In this document: positions 46,572 to 59,924 of the stretch, piece by piece
How positions within the stretch are numbered: the first letter of the stretch is position 1
Layout of the letters: each line of letters opens with the position of its first letter
DNA from: Hydractinia symbiolongicarpus
Taxonomy: Eukaryota > Cnidaria > Hydrozoa > Anthoathecata > Hydractiniidae
DNA: 64,000 bases
Direction: 5' to 3'
NCBI RefSeq assembly: GCF_029227915.1
Contig: NC_079886.1
Location: 6,200,001 to 6,264,000, forward strand
Program-made: the position numbers and the translations under genes
Notes under the pieces: generated by a model
What the model was told of the DNA's origin: nothing
Databases searched by the model: none
What the model saw: the letters and a program-made list of their open reading frames with translations, nothing else

Positions 46572-47894
46572 TAATTTTAATAGAAAACATCATAACATCA
46601 TTTGCGTCACTGTTTTTATCAAGAAAGTTTAAGTTCTAGATTTCGGACCAAATTTGGCCTAAAATATTATTTTATTATTTTTGGTGGCTAAAATCAACAT
46701 AATGTTATCACAATCATCTCCAGTATACTTTTTTGGGCACTGTGTTAAATTTTGCTGAAAATTAAATTAAAATTAATTTGAAAAAAATAGAATGGGCGTT
46801 TGGGAAAGTGGGCGTTGATCTACGGTTATTAAACAAAAAAACTCAAAGTAAAACAACGATCTTCATTCAGTTTTATATTGTATAAGAATAAAGCATATCG
46901 GTGTCGTCTTTGGGTGGCTCCTCGATATCGATATCTTTCGATGGTTCAGAAGCTAAAATAAAAAAAACAACAACAACAACAATGACGAAAAGAACTTTAA
47001 AACGTCTTCCATATAGATTTTTTTTCACTTTTTTTTTGAATCTATGTTGCATTATACAAACAAAAAGCCCTTATGGTGGGGACGAGTTTTAAAAAAGTAG
47101 ATGGATTAAGTAAAAAAGCAAATAGGAGAGTTTTAAGATTATTTTTTTTCCAGCATCCACATTTTATGTGCGTTTGTTACTTTAAAATGCTACTTAATTG
47201 TAATTTAAAATTGAAAGGTGATAAAAATGCTATTTTTGTCACCCTTCAAGTGTGCTACTTTTGTCACCCTTCAAGTGTGCTACTTTTGTCACCCTTCAAG
47301 TGTGCTACTTTTACGGATTCAAGAGAATTCTTATAAGCATATGTAGCAAAAGTTGTTAAACTGTATTTTTAACCGCGACAAAGCTAGAAAACTTTAAAAT
47401 AATTTTCTATATTATCTAATATTTGCATAGATTGCCAGCGCTGTTTTTTTTTTGTTTTTTATTTACTTTTTTGTGCTTTCACTCAAAATGAGACACTACT
47501 AAAAAATGGAGGGAATGAAAATTGCTTACTATTCCTGCGATCCGTGGGTGACCAGTGGAAAATTTTAAGTACATGTGTAAACCATTGTAAACTGACAAAA
47601 TAGTAGTTTTTATCTTCTATTTCACAACAAAAATATAAAGGGTCGCTTTTTTTGTCGACTAAATCTACTGGTTTAATCTAGTGTTAACTTTTAAAATTTA
47701 TATTTAAGACTTCTGAAATAAAAGAGCACGAAAAAAAAATTAATCTACTCATCGGTAAAAAAATTTTTTGTTTAAAATCATCAACCTTGAAGAGCTCCGA
47801 GAATGAACATGAATTTAAATAAAGTTAGTATATAAATCTCGTGTTACGTTAAAAATATTTCTCTTTTTGTTGTCTAAAATCCCTTTTTAAGTTT
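46572..47894. other. Non-coding stretch downstream of the GPCR
   Basis: No gene seen. It is AT-rich with simple repeats (a CAA run near 46970) and the 25-bp tandem repeat listed separately. Confidence 0.4.
47228..47312. repeat. 25-bp tandem repeat, about 3.3 copies
   Basis: TGCTACTTTTGTCACCCTTC plus AAGTG is repeated nearly perfectly three times, with a partial fourth copy. Confidence 0.85.
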
Positions 47895-50800
47895 TTAGGA
47901 AGGTATTTTTGGTAAAAAAACAAAACGAATGAAGAAAATGAAGATTTCTATACAGTCAATGGTGGTCGAATCCACTTTCTCCTCTACAGCAAATGTTGGG
48001 TTTACAACCGCCATTAAATGTTGCGCTGGGTGCACTGTGCTACTGTGAACACCATGTTTTGGAGTTACTGATGCTCCACTCTCGTTGGATACTTTACGAA
48101 TACTTCGATCCATAAACTTTGGCGAACTCTAAACAAAAAATTTTTATTAACTTGTTTTTATAATTTTGCCTGTGACTTTGTAGCAATAAATTGTGGAGTG
48201 TCAACCTCGTCCCCAGGGCATCTTGTTTTTTCTCCGACATCGGGATGGCGATACGATAATTATTGTTCGCCCTCCTGTATCAGAAAAAACAAAATACATA
48301 GGGGCGAGGTTATGGCTTTCACTCTTTCTTGTACGGGGACCATTAAAATTCTTCGTAACGCTTTAGGGTGAGGCGGGATGGATGCAGAGGTTAGTTTCTT
48401 TCGAATTGTTAAAAATGTTAAGGAAAAGAGTTGATAAGATCATAGCTAAAATGTCTCAGTCAGATCTCCAACCTCGTCCCCATGGCTTGTTAGTTTTTTT
48501 ATATTTACACGGAATCCCGTCAAATATGTGATATTCGTAAGACACGTGTTTATCGTTATCGTCTCTATATATTCTAACATCAAATATTCTGTACAAATAA
48601 AGTATAGGCAATGATCTCCATCGTAGATCTCCATCGTAGATGTTCTGTATGTCGTAACAGAATATAGTAAAGTGTAACAAATCCTGGGACAACGTTTCAG
48701 ATGTCGACCCCTTAAAACACGTAATTTACATATTTATAATACTCGTGTCTGTTTTATTGCCAACCTGGTGCATACCAAATGGCCAACTTGGTATACACTA
48801 TGAACGAGAAAACATACTGTAAGTATATGGAAGAGTAGGCTTTTTTATGTTGCGCGTAACACAGTCCCGTAAATTCAGTGTAGGATTTTAAAAAGTGGCT
48901 TCTCTAGATTGCCAGGAAACGCATTGAGATTCAACAAAATTGTTTTCAAATCATCTTTTAATTTCTTATGTTGAAAGTATTACAGTATGGCAAGTAAAAA
49001 AAAAAGACAGAATTTTTTTCCGTTTTTTACACCAAGATAACAAGGATTGTTGTTGTTGACTTGTTACGTTGGGAGAAGGAACCAATATATTTACTTTATA
49101 TTTTTTTAAGAAAAAAAATATTTTAAAATAATTATCCGCAGTACGCCCGCACTTGCCCCCTCCCCTATTCCCCTGGGTCCTACGGCATTCTTATAAATGT
49201 CCGTAGGCCGAATTACTCGCCTTGCGGTACCATGTTCTTCTAAGTACGGGTAAAAACTGAAAACATAGGTTACATTCAGGTAATTAGGTATACCTCCGTG
49301 ACTGGTGATTAAATAGTAATTATATTTTTCATTCAATGCATAAGGGGTTAGAAAAAGGGTGAAGGTTATCAGAAGAAGTGAAAAATTTAAATGATCCGAT
49401 TCCATAAATCGTTAATGTACCTGCAAACTTGTGTGTGTGTTGAAAGTCTTTGTTGTCGTGACAAACTCCTTTCTTCCTAAGATTTCTTTACAAAATGCTT
49501 GGCGTACCTAAATAAATGCAATCACGGATGTTTTTGCTAGATAAAGAAAAATCAAAAATGGTAAACTTAAGTCTATACGTTATGTACATTTTTCTCGGTT
49601 TGATAGAACAAACAGAGAAAATTGTCAACCAACCTGTTGATCGAATACCACATGAAACACGAAAAACCAAAATCCCTAAAATATAATGACACATAACAAA
49701 CCTCGTTACCAGGACTGCATACACAAAAAAATTGCCGTACATCAAGAACTAGGGGTTAGTAATTCCGTTTATTTTTATTTTTTTCTAGTAAAGTCCAAAT
49801 TTGTTAGGCTTTGATAGTTAGTTATGGGTCGATCCGTCTAAAATTCGAAAGTAAGTAGAAGTACACGTTATTAAGAAATACACGTTTTTCTTAATAACGT
49901 TTAAGCTTCAACAGATGTGCTTTTTTAGCATTAAAATATTAAGAATAAGGGAAATATACGGTCAGTGTATGGATAATGTTGAAGTTATCTTATTGCAAAA
50001 AGTTAATAGAGTAAAACTCTTTTAAAATATTTTTCCGTCGCGAAAAAATTTCGTCTCCGATTATCGAACAATCAAAATGTTGACTTATACTGATTCAATT
50101 TGGTTATAATGCATAAAATGGGTTAAATTTTACTCCTAATGTTAAACTTATTAAAGATGGCACAAGCTAAAGAAAGTCAATATTTACCAGAGTTCCATTG
50201 GAAATGACAAAGATATATCCCATTACATGTGGATTGACTTCGATAAAAAATCCCAAAATAAATGTAATTCCAAGCAGGGGCATAATTATAACCATACTAC
50301 GGAATGTGCTCCTAAAGAAATATCAATACAGCTTAGACATGCATAAAGATAACAACAAAGTCTTTTTTTACCGATTAGATATTTACTATTACTAGCGCAT
50401 TAAAGTAGAAAGAACAGTCGGTCAATTCTTGAATGCAGCAATGCAAGGCGCATTATTTGGTAAGTACCTTTTTTGCGACCAGTAATTTTTGTGGATGATA
50501 TTTACGCAGAATAAAATACGCAAAATTAAATTACGTGCAATCAAACTAAAGCTGGCAATTGGCGAAAATATGTTCCGCGAGATTAAAGCGAAATTAGCAA
50601 TTCGCAATATTGTAAAAACTAGTTATCATGGGTAAGCACTTCAAAGTGTTAATTGAATTCACAAAATTTCCCTTAAACGCGAAAATATCTCCCGCGATAT
50701 TATTCTCTACCATTGCGTCGCAATCCTCGAAAATTTCTTGTCGTGAAAGAATAAGCTCTGGATACTACTAGTTCATATTACTTACAAAACCTTGTCGATT

Positions 50801-52346
50801 CCACCTTTTCTATTTCTTGATCTGAAAACTTGTTTGGCCACGATTGATATGATCAAAATAAACAAGAAAACATTTAACTAAACAAAAAAGAAGATTGTGA
50901 AATTTACATGCGTGCAAAAGGATTCATAAAAGACACAACAAGTTTAACTAATTCTTCTTCTTACTCCTAACATAACTGCAATAGGTCCTTTCCATAACCA
51001 TTTGTCTTGCACAGAATAGCAGCTAAAACGAAAGAACAGTTTTAATTCCGCTAAAACATGAAATTCAGTGTGGGAATCAACTTAAAATTTAAAAAATCTA
51101 TTTTATATGAAATTAAAAACGACACTTTAGCTTGTCAACTAACGATTTATCACTCATAGAGAGACCACGCCCAGCACTGTAGGTTAACTGATATATTATG
51201 TCTGTAAGAAAACATACTTAGGTGTATTAGCATATTCAGTGTATTTCACCGCCACCGTGATGCTCGTTGTGAGAAGAGGTAAACCTGGCATAAAAAATAG
51301 AAACAGTACCGTACTTACTCTATTATTTCAACCTCACCAATATATTTCCAACTCCCTTTTATTTCATCCTCTTTAATATTTCATCCTCCCTAATATTTCA
51401 TTCTCCCTAATATTCCTCCTCCCTAGTATTCCATTCTCCCTAATATTTCGGTCTCTCTAGCGACCCTTTTCGGCATGGGCTAAAAAAATAATCCCGCCTC
51501 TCTAATATTTCCACATGCGCTTAAACTAATGGCTAACATTTTATGTAATTAGTTTGATATCTTATCTAGCTTTCCGAATGGTTATGGTATTCCTTATCTA
51601 AGAAGGAGAAGGAGAAAGAGAAGGACGTACTTACCCCAACCAATCATACTGTACAGTATATAGCTTCTCCACTTTGAAGCTGTGTTGAATACTGATCGAA
51701 GCATCGTAAATATGTGCAGTCCTTCGACCAACATACAGGCGTAAAAACTTGTTGCAAGGTAATGATAAATTATCACCATACTGATACACATACCCTGTGT
51801 TAAAAAAGAGATATAATTATTTACCAGAGGGTTTCGTGTTGTCGGTCTTGGTCTCAATTTAACTGTTAGACAACAAAGCCCTTTTTAGAGAGAAACGTGA
51901 AAATAACCCATTCAGGTCACTAATAAGCAAGGGTTCACGTACAAGCTTTACTCTCAGCAAGTCACTAATAAGCAAGGGTTTGCGTACAAGTTTTACCTGA
52001 TTGACCTGCCTGAATTTTTTTTAATAAAAATTGTTTTATTTTCTCTGATTGCTTGATGTATTCGTTCTTCTTAAAATACCAATTACCTTCCGATGCAGAT
52101 TTTTGCATACTAAAAGCGGCTTTTTTGTTTTAAGTGAAAGTGCATGTTAACAAATAAAGCATACCTTATATTTGATAATCCTGTACCGAATATCATCATG
52201 TATAAAGAGTACCATTGTGTCACTCAATAAATAGGCGATCAGTAGCTGCTTGTGAACGAAAAACTTTAACGATTTTGGAAGTCTAAATAAAATACAAGCT
52301 ACGGCAAAACTACACTGATACAGAAACACTGACGTGGCGTGTGTTA
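47895..52346 (-). CDS. Class B/adhesion-type GPCR, seven-transmembrane part and tail (5' incomplete)
   Basis: Eight exons on the minus strand: 52346-52165, 51794-51635, 51284-51218, 51022-50965, 50877-50786, 50311-50188, 49675-49634, 48128-47895. All junctions are GT-AG and phases agree (319 codons with stop). TM1-2 contain FLYQCSFAVACILFRL and KQLLIAYLLSD. TM3 has the class B signature CMLVEGLHIF. TM4 is YSMIGWGLPLLTTSITV, followed by an ECL2 cysteine (NCYS) and TM5 KGPIAVMLGLNVFLFILI. TM6 has MPLLGITFILG and TM7 ISNGTLGFWFFVFHVVFD. The tail is S/T-rich and about 78 residues. The signal sequence, GPS site and extracellular domain are not in these exons and should lie above 52.4 kb. Ligand unknown. 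Confidence 0.85.
48207..48314. mobile_element. Possible MITE with AACCTCG ends
   Basis: The left end AACCTCGTCCCCAGGGC and the right end GGGGCGAGGTT form imperfect inverted repeats. A similar left end occurs at 48472 (CAACCTCGTCCCCATGGC) and in the 1381-1476 element. It lies in the last intron of the GPCR gene. Confidence 0.35.
51345..51470. repeat. Pyrimidine-rich minisatellite, unit about 18 bp
   Basis: Variants of TTCATCCTCCCTAATAT repeat six or seven times in a GPCR intron. Confidence 0.65.
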
Positions 52347-54310
52347 CTATATTATGAACAGCGCGATAAAATTACTCTGTTGATATCCATTCTAATCGAA
52401 TTTTAGTCAATTGTGATGCTAACAGAAGGGGCATTAGTTTCTCAAGGCAGCGTTACTATAAAAACTTTCAAGAAACGTAAATAAACCAGGGAAGCTCTCA
52501 AACAGGACAATGTAATACAAAGAGAAGAACAAAGAAGGGGAAAAATTATTAAAGGTAAAATTTTGTCCATTGTATTTATTTTCTTATTAGCAGTTTTTTA
52601 CACTAAACTTATACAAAACCTGCAAATATATTATCTCTTTCTTCTTCTCTTTCTTTTGTATGCAGGATTAGCTAATTTTCATACGATATCATATGAATAT
52701 TGAACATGTACAACATCGTATACGACACAATGGTACGGCGTAACTGTGTATACTTTTGTGTGATACAGAGTGCGGACACAGTATGATTATGTGGTAAAAT
52801 TGATGCAAAAAATGGTGTCTTTATTATGACCTCAAAATATTCTAGTGCGTTCAAAATTCTCATTTTTCAGGTAAATTGCTACTCGGGCCACCTGTCCTAG
52901 TCGTCATAGGTTTTGTCATGATAAAAACAACAACTTTTGTTTACCTTAGCGTCATCAGGACAATAACTGACACACAAACAAACATGTAAGAAACAGATCG
53001 CATTATATATTCCAAACGAAGTTGAAACAGCAGAATCTCCTTGTCTCGCGAATCTCTTTGACTCTATGAAGAAAACGAAAATAAAAATACGTCGCCGTAA
53101 ATCGTATCGACATACGTTAACATGCAATTTGCTATAAATTGGCCTGGTTTACGCGAATATTAAATCATATCAAGTCATATCGAGTTCTTAAATTTATTTA
53201 TTTTTACTAGAATTAATTGAACCTTCGTGTTGGTGGCGTTTCAAATTACTACTTAAGCAAGGCGAATGGGCAACAATTTTTCATAGCTAACATGTTAGTA
53301 CAGTCTGCTGTTCGTTTAACACTATTAATATTATCTACGCAAGGCAAACGAAGATAATTTATAAAATATTCTCGTACGTTTCCATATAACGCAGAATATC
53401 TAAGAAAGCCTGTGTACCAGTATATAATCTATCTTTACATAGCAGTAGATTGTACCATAAAAAATAAATATAACCTATGGAGGAGTACCTACCGGTGCAG
53501 GTTGTGTTGGAGTTCCATTTAAACAGCCGGAGGAACACACTATAAAAAGAAGTTCATAGAAAATGTCAATCAGAAATAGACAATCAGAAAAATTTTCAAT
53601 ACAGGCGTCGTTTACCTTTTCGTCATTTTTACATCAATTTAATGGCAGTAATTTCTTCAGAGCGCGTAAAAGAACTAACAAACGTTCGGATCTATGAGAG
53701 TTCGACCATATGCAATATGAAGGCAATGTCGTTGTTTTTGCATATCGAGTACACACAAAGTTATTCGAATTAATTTTCTTACAATATAAAAATGCCACTT
53801 CGATTTTAAATAAGCGGTACTGAATTAATCCAGGCATCAAAAAAACCGGCACTGACAAAACATATGTAAAACCTGCCGTCGTCAGAAGAGTTGGTTGGAG
53901 AGACACGTACAATTTTGGACACAATATATATTAACTTGCAGGTTAAATTTTGAACCACTGCATTGCTCCTCCAACACTGACTGCAAGGGAAAAAGGAGCC
54001 AAAATTTCATACTTATTTTTCTACAAGAATGTGGTTTTACGGCCCTTTTCGACATCCATCCATTAGGATACAGAATAGTGTTAAACTTGATCTTCAAAAT
54101 TAGCTAATATACCCATCATGAAAATAATATAAAAAACAGAATGAGAATGCGTTACCTGTTTCATTGGTTGTTGAATTGTATGGTGCACTAAAGTTAGTCA
54201 ATGTTAATACATTGGTTGGTGGAGAGGATGTGGTAAGCTCGTTGCTTCCTGGTAAATATGTGAGCAGAACCAAAGAGAGATGCAGAGCGCAGTTAATATC
54301 TGCAGAGAAA
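52347..54310 (-). other. Region with candidate upstream GPCR exons
   Basis: Two minus-strand blocks look like spliced exons. At about 53541-53495, flanked by AG and GT, a frame gives CSSGCLNGTPTQPAP. At about 54300-54161, another gives a leucine-rich start and then a Ser/Thr/Asn-rich stalk (TNFSAPYNSTTNETG). Both would suit the extracellular part of the receptor, but I could not chain phases through to TM1. The rest is non-coding. Confidence 0.3.
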
Positions 54311-57118
54311 GGAGAATTTATGTTGTACATATGAAACGGTGCAGATTTCGAATTGAATATTATATATTCTCTTTTATTTCTCCCTATAAGAAAAAAACTG
54401 CCGCTTTATGTTTAGAAAGAAGAAGTTCTTATCGCAATTTTATCGACTTTATAATCGTGTGTTGTTGCTGAGAAGAAAAACAAAAGAAAGAATTTTTTAA
54501 GTAAATTAAAAACTAACAAGACGTATGATATACGCAAACAACCTCGCCAAAAAAGTTTATAAAAAGCTGAAGTTAGACACGACATATTTTGCTTTTCGGA
54601 TAGGCAATAATATTGATAGAAAATTTCTCGAAATTTCAATTTTCGTTAGGTCAGTCTGTAAACACGTCCTCGCGGGCGAGATAGTAAAAAGAAAAAAAAA
54701 GTAAAAATAGTTACCAAGATGAGATTCGAACACACGACTACTCCCGTGTCGGTGCTCAGAGAGGCAAAAATTTCCATTCTTGTAGGACACATTTGCGTTT
54801 TAATACAAGCTCACGAGCTTGTAATTACATTTTATACTTTAAAAATAACTTTAAAAAATTCAAGACTTCTTAATCATTCAATGTGTTGTGAAATGATGAT
54901 GAAATCATGTTTAATGCAAAAAAAATCCTTTTACAGAAGTTTTGTGCTTCTTATCATAAAACGGTTTGTTGTTATTTTCATAAAAGAGACAGCAAATAAA
55001 AACGTCCCAAACGAAGTAGACAACAATGTTTAATTGCCCGTGACTCTGTCTCTACATAACAACGCGTTTGCATTCAATTGCTATACATTCAAGCCAATTG
55101 AAAATGTAAACAAAATTTTTATGCAATAAAGATAGATTGTATAGGTTTTTTTTACAGACGTTGTTGTAGAAAATTCATAAACAGACAGACATGGACAAAA
55201 TATAATGAAACAGAACAGCTATTTTCAAATTTAACCGCCGCAGGTTTTTTTATTATTGAAAACATTGACAAGACTTTAGATCTTAGGTTATTTGGTTAAA
55301 TACGTGCTAATACGTGCTCTTAAAACATACAAATGTTTACAGATATCAGCACGACCATTTTTCCCGAATTTCGCGACGTTCGTGAGCCGCGATGTGGATT
55401 GCACGAGCGCGCTAAAGAATGCAATTTGCGATTTTAAATGCTTTCTAACTGGTCTAAGTGCGCGCAAAAGTAGAGACTCTACAGATGAAGGCAGAGTAGT
55501 GACCATTTCACCCTTTTTGTACGTGTTTTTTTAAAAATAACAAAAAAATGTCTTTGCTTCTGTAATTTTGTCCAGAAACAAAGATTTTTTAATTTTCTCC
55601 GACTACCACACTTGCAAATTGTATAATAACTTGAAAAAAATAAACAAGATACTCACATAACTTCAACATTGCATTAAATAAATCTTTTTTAAATTTTGTT
55701 CTTTCCGTTATCAGTGAATTGCAGCAGCGCATTTGGAGTCTTCAATATCTGAAGAAGACTTTTTTAACAGCAATGATTATTAGCTTTTTTCACGAATAAA
55801 TACTTACACTTAATGGTTATTGATATTGCATATGTTAGCAAATAAAAACAATATGAATGAGATATATCTTTTTGATCGGTCGGAAATTAGTATAAGAAGT
55901 TGACTGAATGGCGGGCAATAAAACTTGTTAAAAGCAAGACGTAAAACCCTTTCGATCCTTCCAATATAACTTTATATTCCAATATATATATATATTAATA
56001 ATTCAACGAAATAGTCTTTCTTTTGATCTAGTTTTAAGAATTGAAGTTGGAAGTGGTAAAATTTCCATTTACAAGCGTTTTTTAAATATATATCCAGCAA
56101 AAAACAAACACAGATTCATTAAACACACCCCAGATAAAACAATTGCGTACATACGTAGTAATTTTATCAAAGATGCGTACATTCACTTGAGTACTAGCTT
56201 CTTTAAAGTTGCATTTGGTTGAATTCAATCCCTATTTTTGGCAGTTGAATATTCTGTTAAAGCACTGTACAAACGCGCACCCATTTTCTCTGGACTGGAT
56301 AAAATATTTGGTCTCCAACCTGTTTTATTTGACTCGCTTTGACGCACCGCAAACATTACAGTGCAACCAGAAAAAACTTAGCCAAAGTTGAACATGTCCA
56401 TCCTTTAAAAAAAACTTATAAAACCGAAGAAAGTTGTGCATCTTTCCTGTTTACACGGTAATTTTTTTATCTTACATTTAAACAGTCCATTTAAACTTGC
56501 CGTGTATTGTAGCCTTAAGACACCTTTCCAAACCCTTTTTTATTAAAATTATTATTTTTGCAGAAGGTGAGCTTTAAATGGTTGTTTAAATAAGTATTAA
56601 GTAACTTTCATTGATCACTAAACAATATTAGCTAAATTTACTGCTTTCTATCAGGGGTGGATACATACCACGTCAAAGACGTCAAGTGACGATGGTAATT
56701 TGTCTACCTGTATAACGGACTATGTCAATCCAGAGGGTCATAGTAGTGTGTAAAGTTCTTTTTATGTAAACAACGTGTGCCGATCAGCGGGAATTGGTAT
56801 AAAATAGGTTCAGCGTGCCGTAGGGCCACGTCTGTGCGCTGTATCTATTTTAATTTGCATGCTGCATGATTATTTTGACGAAGATAGTCGGTGGTACGTT
56901 AAGCGGTAGTGTTTCTTGCGACGGTAAAAGTCATACATATCTACAGAGTTGAGCAAACCTGTAACATAGACTAGTGACATATATAGTCTGTGTAGCACGA
57001 TATTTGAATGAAAAAAAGGTAGCCGCACATAACGATATAACTCGAATTACCAGTCTAGTGACTTAGCAGTCGGCTGGATACGATTACCCCTGTAAAAAAA
57101 GCTTTGTTCTTATTAAAC
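54311..57118. other. Mostly non-coding; one tRNA-like B-box segment
   Basis: No gene supported. At 54720-54770 the minus strand reads a B-box-like GTTCGAATCTC preceded by a tRNA-arm-like sequence, perhaps a SINE head or tRNA relic. Many open frames here overlap on both strands and lack family features. Confidence 0.3.
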
Positions 57119-57639
57119 ATGACTTCAAAAACCATGTCTGACAAGGTGACTAGTGCTTTTTTAAGTAAATATGTCGATGTAATGAAAGAGATTTTTAACT
57201 CCCACATTGGTGGTTTTTTAAAATTACCTACATTAAATTTTCTGCTGCTACTGGAGAATGGAAGTGTATTAAAATATAGGATAGCTCCTTTAGAGTTTCC
57301 TACAAAGTTTGTTCAAAACAACTCGGAAACACTCATTTAGTTTTTGTTCAGCTATAACAATGCAATAATTCAGTCATAAACTGGCTGGCCTTAATTGTTT
57401 TTGTTAAATATTCTTTTTTTTTGTTCTCAGAATAATTTTATTTTACAAAACGTGTCATAAACAAATATATAAATGGTAGCTCAGTTGTGTTGTTATGTTT
57501 GTGAATGTATTACTAGCTAGGCACAAGACTCAGATTGGCTTTGTTTTTCTTGTTTTAGCTCTGAAGCAAGTGGAAACTGCTTATACAGCTCGGTATCATT
57601 AATGTTGTCAGGAGACAATTCATTGTGCCATGATTTAAG
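57119..57639 (+). CDS. Possible OTU-like cysteine protease, first two exons (partial)
   Basis: Exon 57119-57306 starts MTSKTMSDKV and ends before GTTTGT. Exon 57559-57639 follows 'tgttttag' and reads SEASGNCLYSSVSLMLSG...LR before GTTAGT. Phase 2 agrees at the junction. The GNC(L)Y-S block resembles the catalytic-cysteine strand of OTU deubiquitinases (DGNCLFRA), with S/E in place of the usual aspartate. The next exon would have been just before or beyond the Tigger insertion at 57722, and I do not find the histidine part. It could be a host gene split by insertions or a relic of an OTU-bearing transposon. Confidence 0.4.
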
Positions 57640-57973
57640 GTTAGTTACTTCTTTAGAGTTGTGTATTTATACTGAGTTTTATTCTACGCATCCCCTTCTA
57701 TATTCTATTTTTGAACAAGTACAGTGGAATCCCGTTAAAGCGGACACCCTCTAAAGCGGACAGCCCGTTAAAGCGGACACTAGCACTTGGAACGGACTGA
57801 TTTTAAGTCAAACTCTTATAAAAAGCTCTCTATAAAGCGGACAGTCATAAAGCGAACACTCGTTAAAGCGGACAATTTATTTTGCACCAAATGAATATTT
57901 TTCCTATAAAGACTCCCTGTAAAGCGGACAGTACAAAACAAAAAATGGAAACAAAGATTTTGCAACGAAATTT

Positions 57974-58201
57974 TTATTCTTCTTTTAGACATTTTCTAAC
58001 TTTTTTATCAACAGAGTCTAAAATCTTTTTAATACACCTTTCTGTAAAAGACACAGCTTTGTGAGGGCCAATGAGTGCGTAATGCACTGGAATTTCGAGA
58101 CCATAACCTGCCCCACGGTTCACGCGTTTCCCAGTGACTTTGCATCTGATCGTACAGCTTGGGATTTTAAGAAATTTATTGAACAATTTGCTTAAATTCA
58201 T
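57974..58201 (-). other. 75-codon antisense open frame inside the Tigger element
   Basis: MNLSKLFNKFLKIPSC starts a lysine-rich frame on the minus strand between the left TIR and the transposase relic. It is outside the known pogo gene plan and matches nothing I recognise. It may be captured host sequence or chance. Confidence 0.25.
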
Positions 58202-58439
58202 TGGAACATGTCAAACGACTTTTCCTTCCAGCAAAACAACAACTGCAAAGCTATCATGTTCATTGTCGCTTTCTGGTTTCAAACAGAGATTTTCATCGTC
58301 GACTTTCAGTGTCCAAATGTCCATATCAGCATGGTATCCTCGAACGAAAGATTCAAAACAATACTCTATACTTGTACTCTATACAAAACAATAATACAAT
58401 AGATTGCAATAAAAGAGCAACTAAAGAGCAGTGAATTTG

Positions 58440-59660
58440 ACGATTTCAAAGCTTCTGATGGCTAGATCGCTGAAAATCCACCTTCTCAATCAAAGAACGT
58501 CGCATTGTCGGCGAGGCTGGAGATGTATCTACAGAAACCGTTTCTTCTTGGATAGAGAGGGTAAACGAATTGATTGAAGGCTACTCTTTGGATAACATTT
58601 AAAACATGGACGAATCTGGCTGTTTTTTAAAGCCTCACCAGATAAAGGATTAGTCTCAAAAGGAAAACAAGCAAAGGGTGGCAAAAAATCGAAACAAAGA
58701 TTAACTGTCGCTTTTTTGTCAATGCAGCTGGCGAAAGAGTTGACGAACCCTTTATCCCTTTATTATCTGGAAAAGTAAATCACCACGCTGTTTCCTTCAT
58801 GCCCTGCTGATGTTCATTACTTTTCTAATCCTAAGTCTTGGATGACATCGGATGTCATGGAAACCGTATTGACACGTTTTAACAGAAAGCTGGTACTCGA
58901 AGATAGAAAAGTGATCCTTTTTCTCGACAATGCTCGACAATTCTCGCAGATCAAGATCGTCTTTTTACCGAAAAATACAACTTCGAGGTTGCAACCACTA
59001 GATGCAGGCATCATTCAAAATTTCAAGGTTAAATATAGAAAAAGACTTGTTAAATACGTATTGGCAAGAATCCAGGAGAACACATCAGCAACTGAAATTG
59101 TCAAGGCTATCAACGTGCTTGTTGCTATTCGCTGGATACAAGATGCGTGGAAGGAAGTATCCAGCTCGACAATCAAAAATTGTTTTCAGAAATGTGGCAT
59201 CAAAAGAGATAGCGAGGAGATAGAAGAAAAAGACGGAGATGATGATTTGGAGTTTGAGGCACTTGTAAAGGAATTTACTACAGACTTATCCGCAGCAGAA
59301 TATGTCAACTTCGACGCAAACGATCCAGCATCAGAACCCATGATTAACGAATTAGAAATCGATTGGCGACAGAAGGTCAGAGATGATAGTATCGATGCAA
59401 TCTGCAATCGAGAAAAGCCAGATGATCAGATTCAGGAAATTTCTGACGACGACCAAGATGACGAGGATAATGACGACTATGGGCCAAAACAAGAAGAGCA
59501 GATGAGCTGCAAAGAAATCATCACAACGTTGGACAAAATGCGCCGTTGCACCGTCTTCGATGAAGAAAGTCAAAAAATGCTGACGGCAGTTACAAAAAAG
59601 ATTGAGGATCTACAAATTAAATTCAAGGAGCAACCCTCTATCAAAGACTTTTTCTTGTAA
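58440..59660 (+). pseudogene. Broken Tigger/pogo (DDE_1) transposase
   Basis: Pieces in several frames: DDFKASDG followed by a stop where tryptophan is expected (about 58474), ERRIVGEAGDVSTETVSSW, NMDESGCF (first catalytic Asp region, just after a stop at 58598), and then a 272-codon open part 58842-59660. The last holds VILFLDNA (second Asp), FLPKNTTSRLQPLDAGII and a C-terminal acidic tail. In-frame stops and frameshifts separate these pieces. The CENP-B-type DNA-binding N-terminus is largely missing. Confidence 0.85.
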
Positions 59661-59924
59661 AGTTTGATTAATGTTTCTGAATATAGCTTATATACCCTCA
59701 AATCCTAGCCTCCTAACTTCTTACTTTAACCCCAGTAAAGCATAAATCACCTTTTTCGGTCAAAATCCCATCTAAAATAAACTTGACACAAACTCTCTAT
59801 AAAGCGGACATCCCGTTAAAGCGGACAGTTTTTTTTTGTCCCAATGGTGTCCGCTTTAACCGGATTCCACTGTACAACTAAATAATAACTTATTTGGTAA
59901 GAACATTTAGCAATTTTTGTCAAC

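Larger units (their letters stand above)
57722..59872 (+). mobile_element. Tigger/pogo-type DNA transposon with intact TIRs and TA duplication
   Basis: The left end CAGTGGAATCCCGTTAAAGC continues to 27 bases that match the right end's reverse complement at 26 positions. TA flanks both sides (57720-57721, 59873-59874). The element is 2151 bp. Both ends carry extra copies of TAAAGCGGACA (about seven on the left, two or three on the right), likely transposase-binding subterminal repeats. The transposase inside is broken, so this copy cannot move by itself. Confidence 0.92.

Noticed and set aside
49106-49405. Minus-strand frame with a signal-peptide-like start (MESDHLNFSLLLITF)
   Set aside because: It lies in a GPCR intron on the same strand, with no recognisable domain and no clear donor; chance cannot be excluded.
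58842-59660. Tigger 272-codon frame as a domesticated host gene
   Set aside because: It sits between intact TIRs with stops and frameshifts just upstream, so it is a pseudogene of the element.
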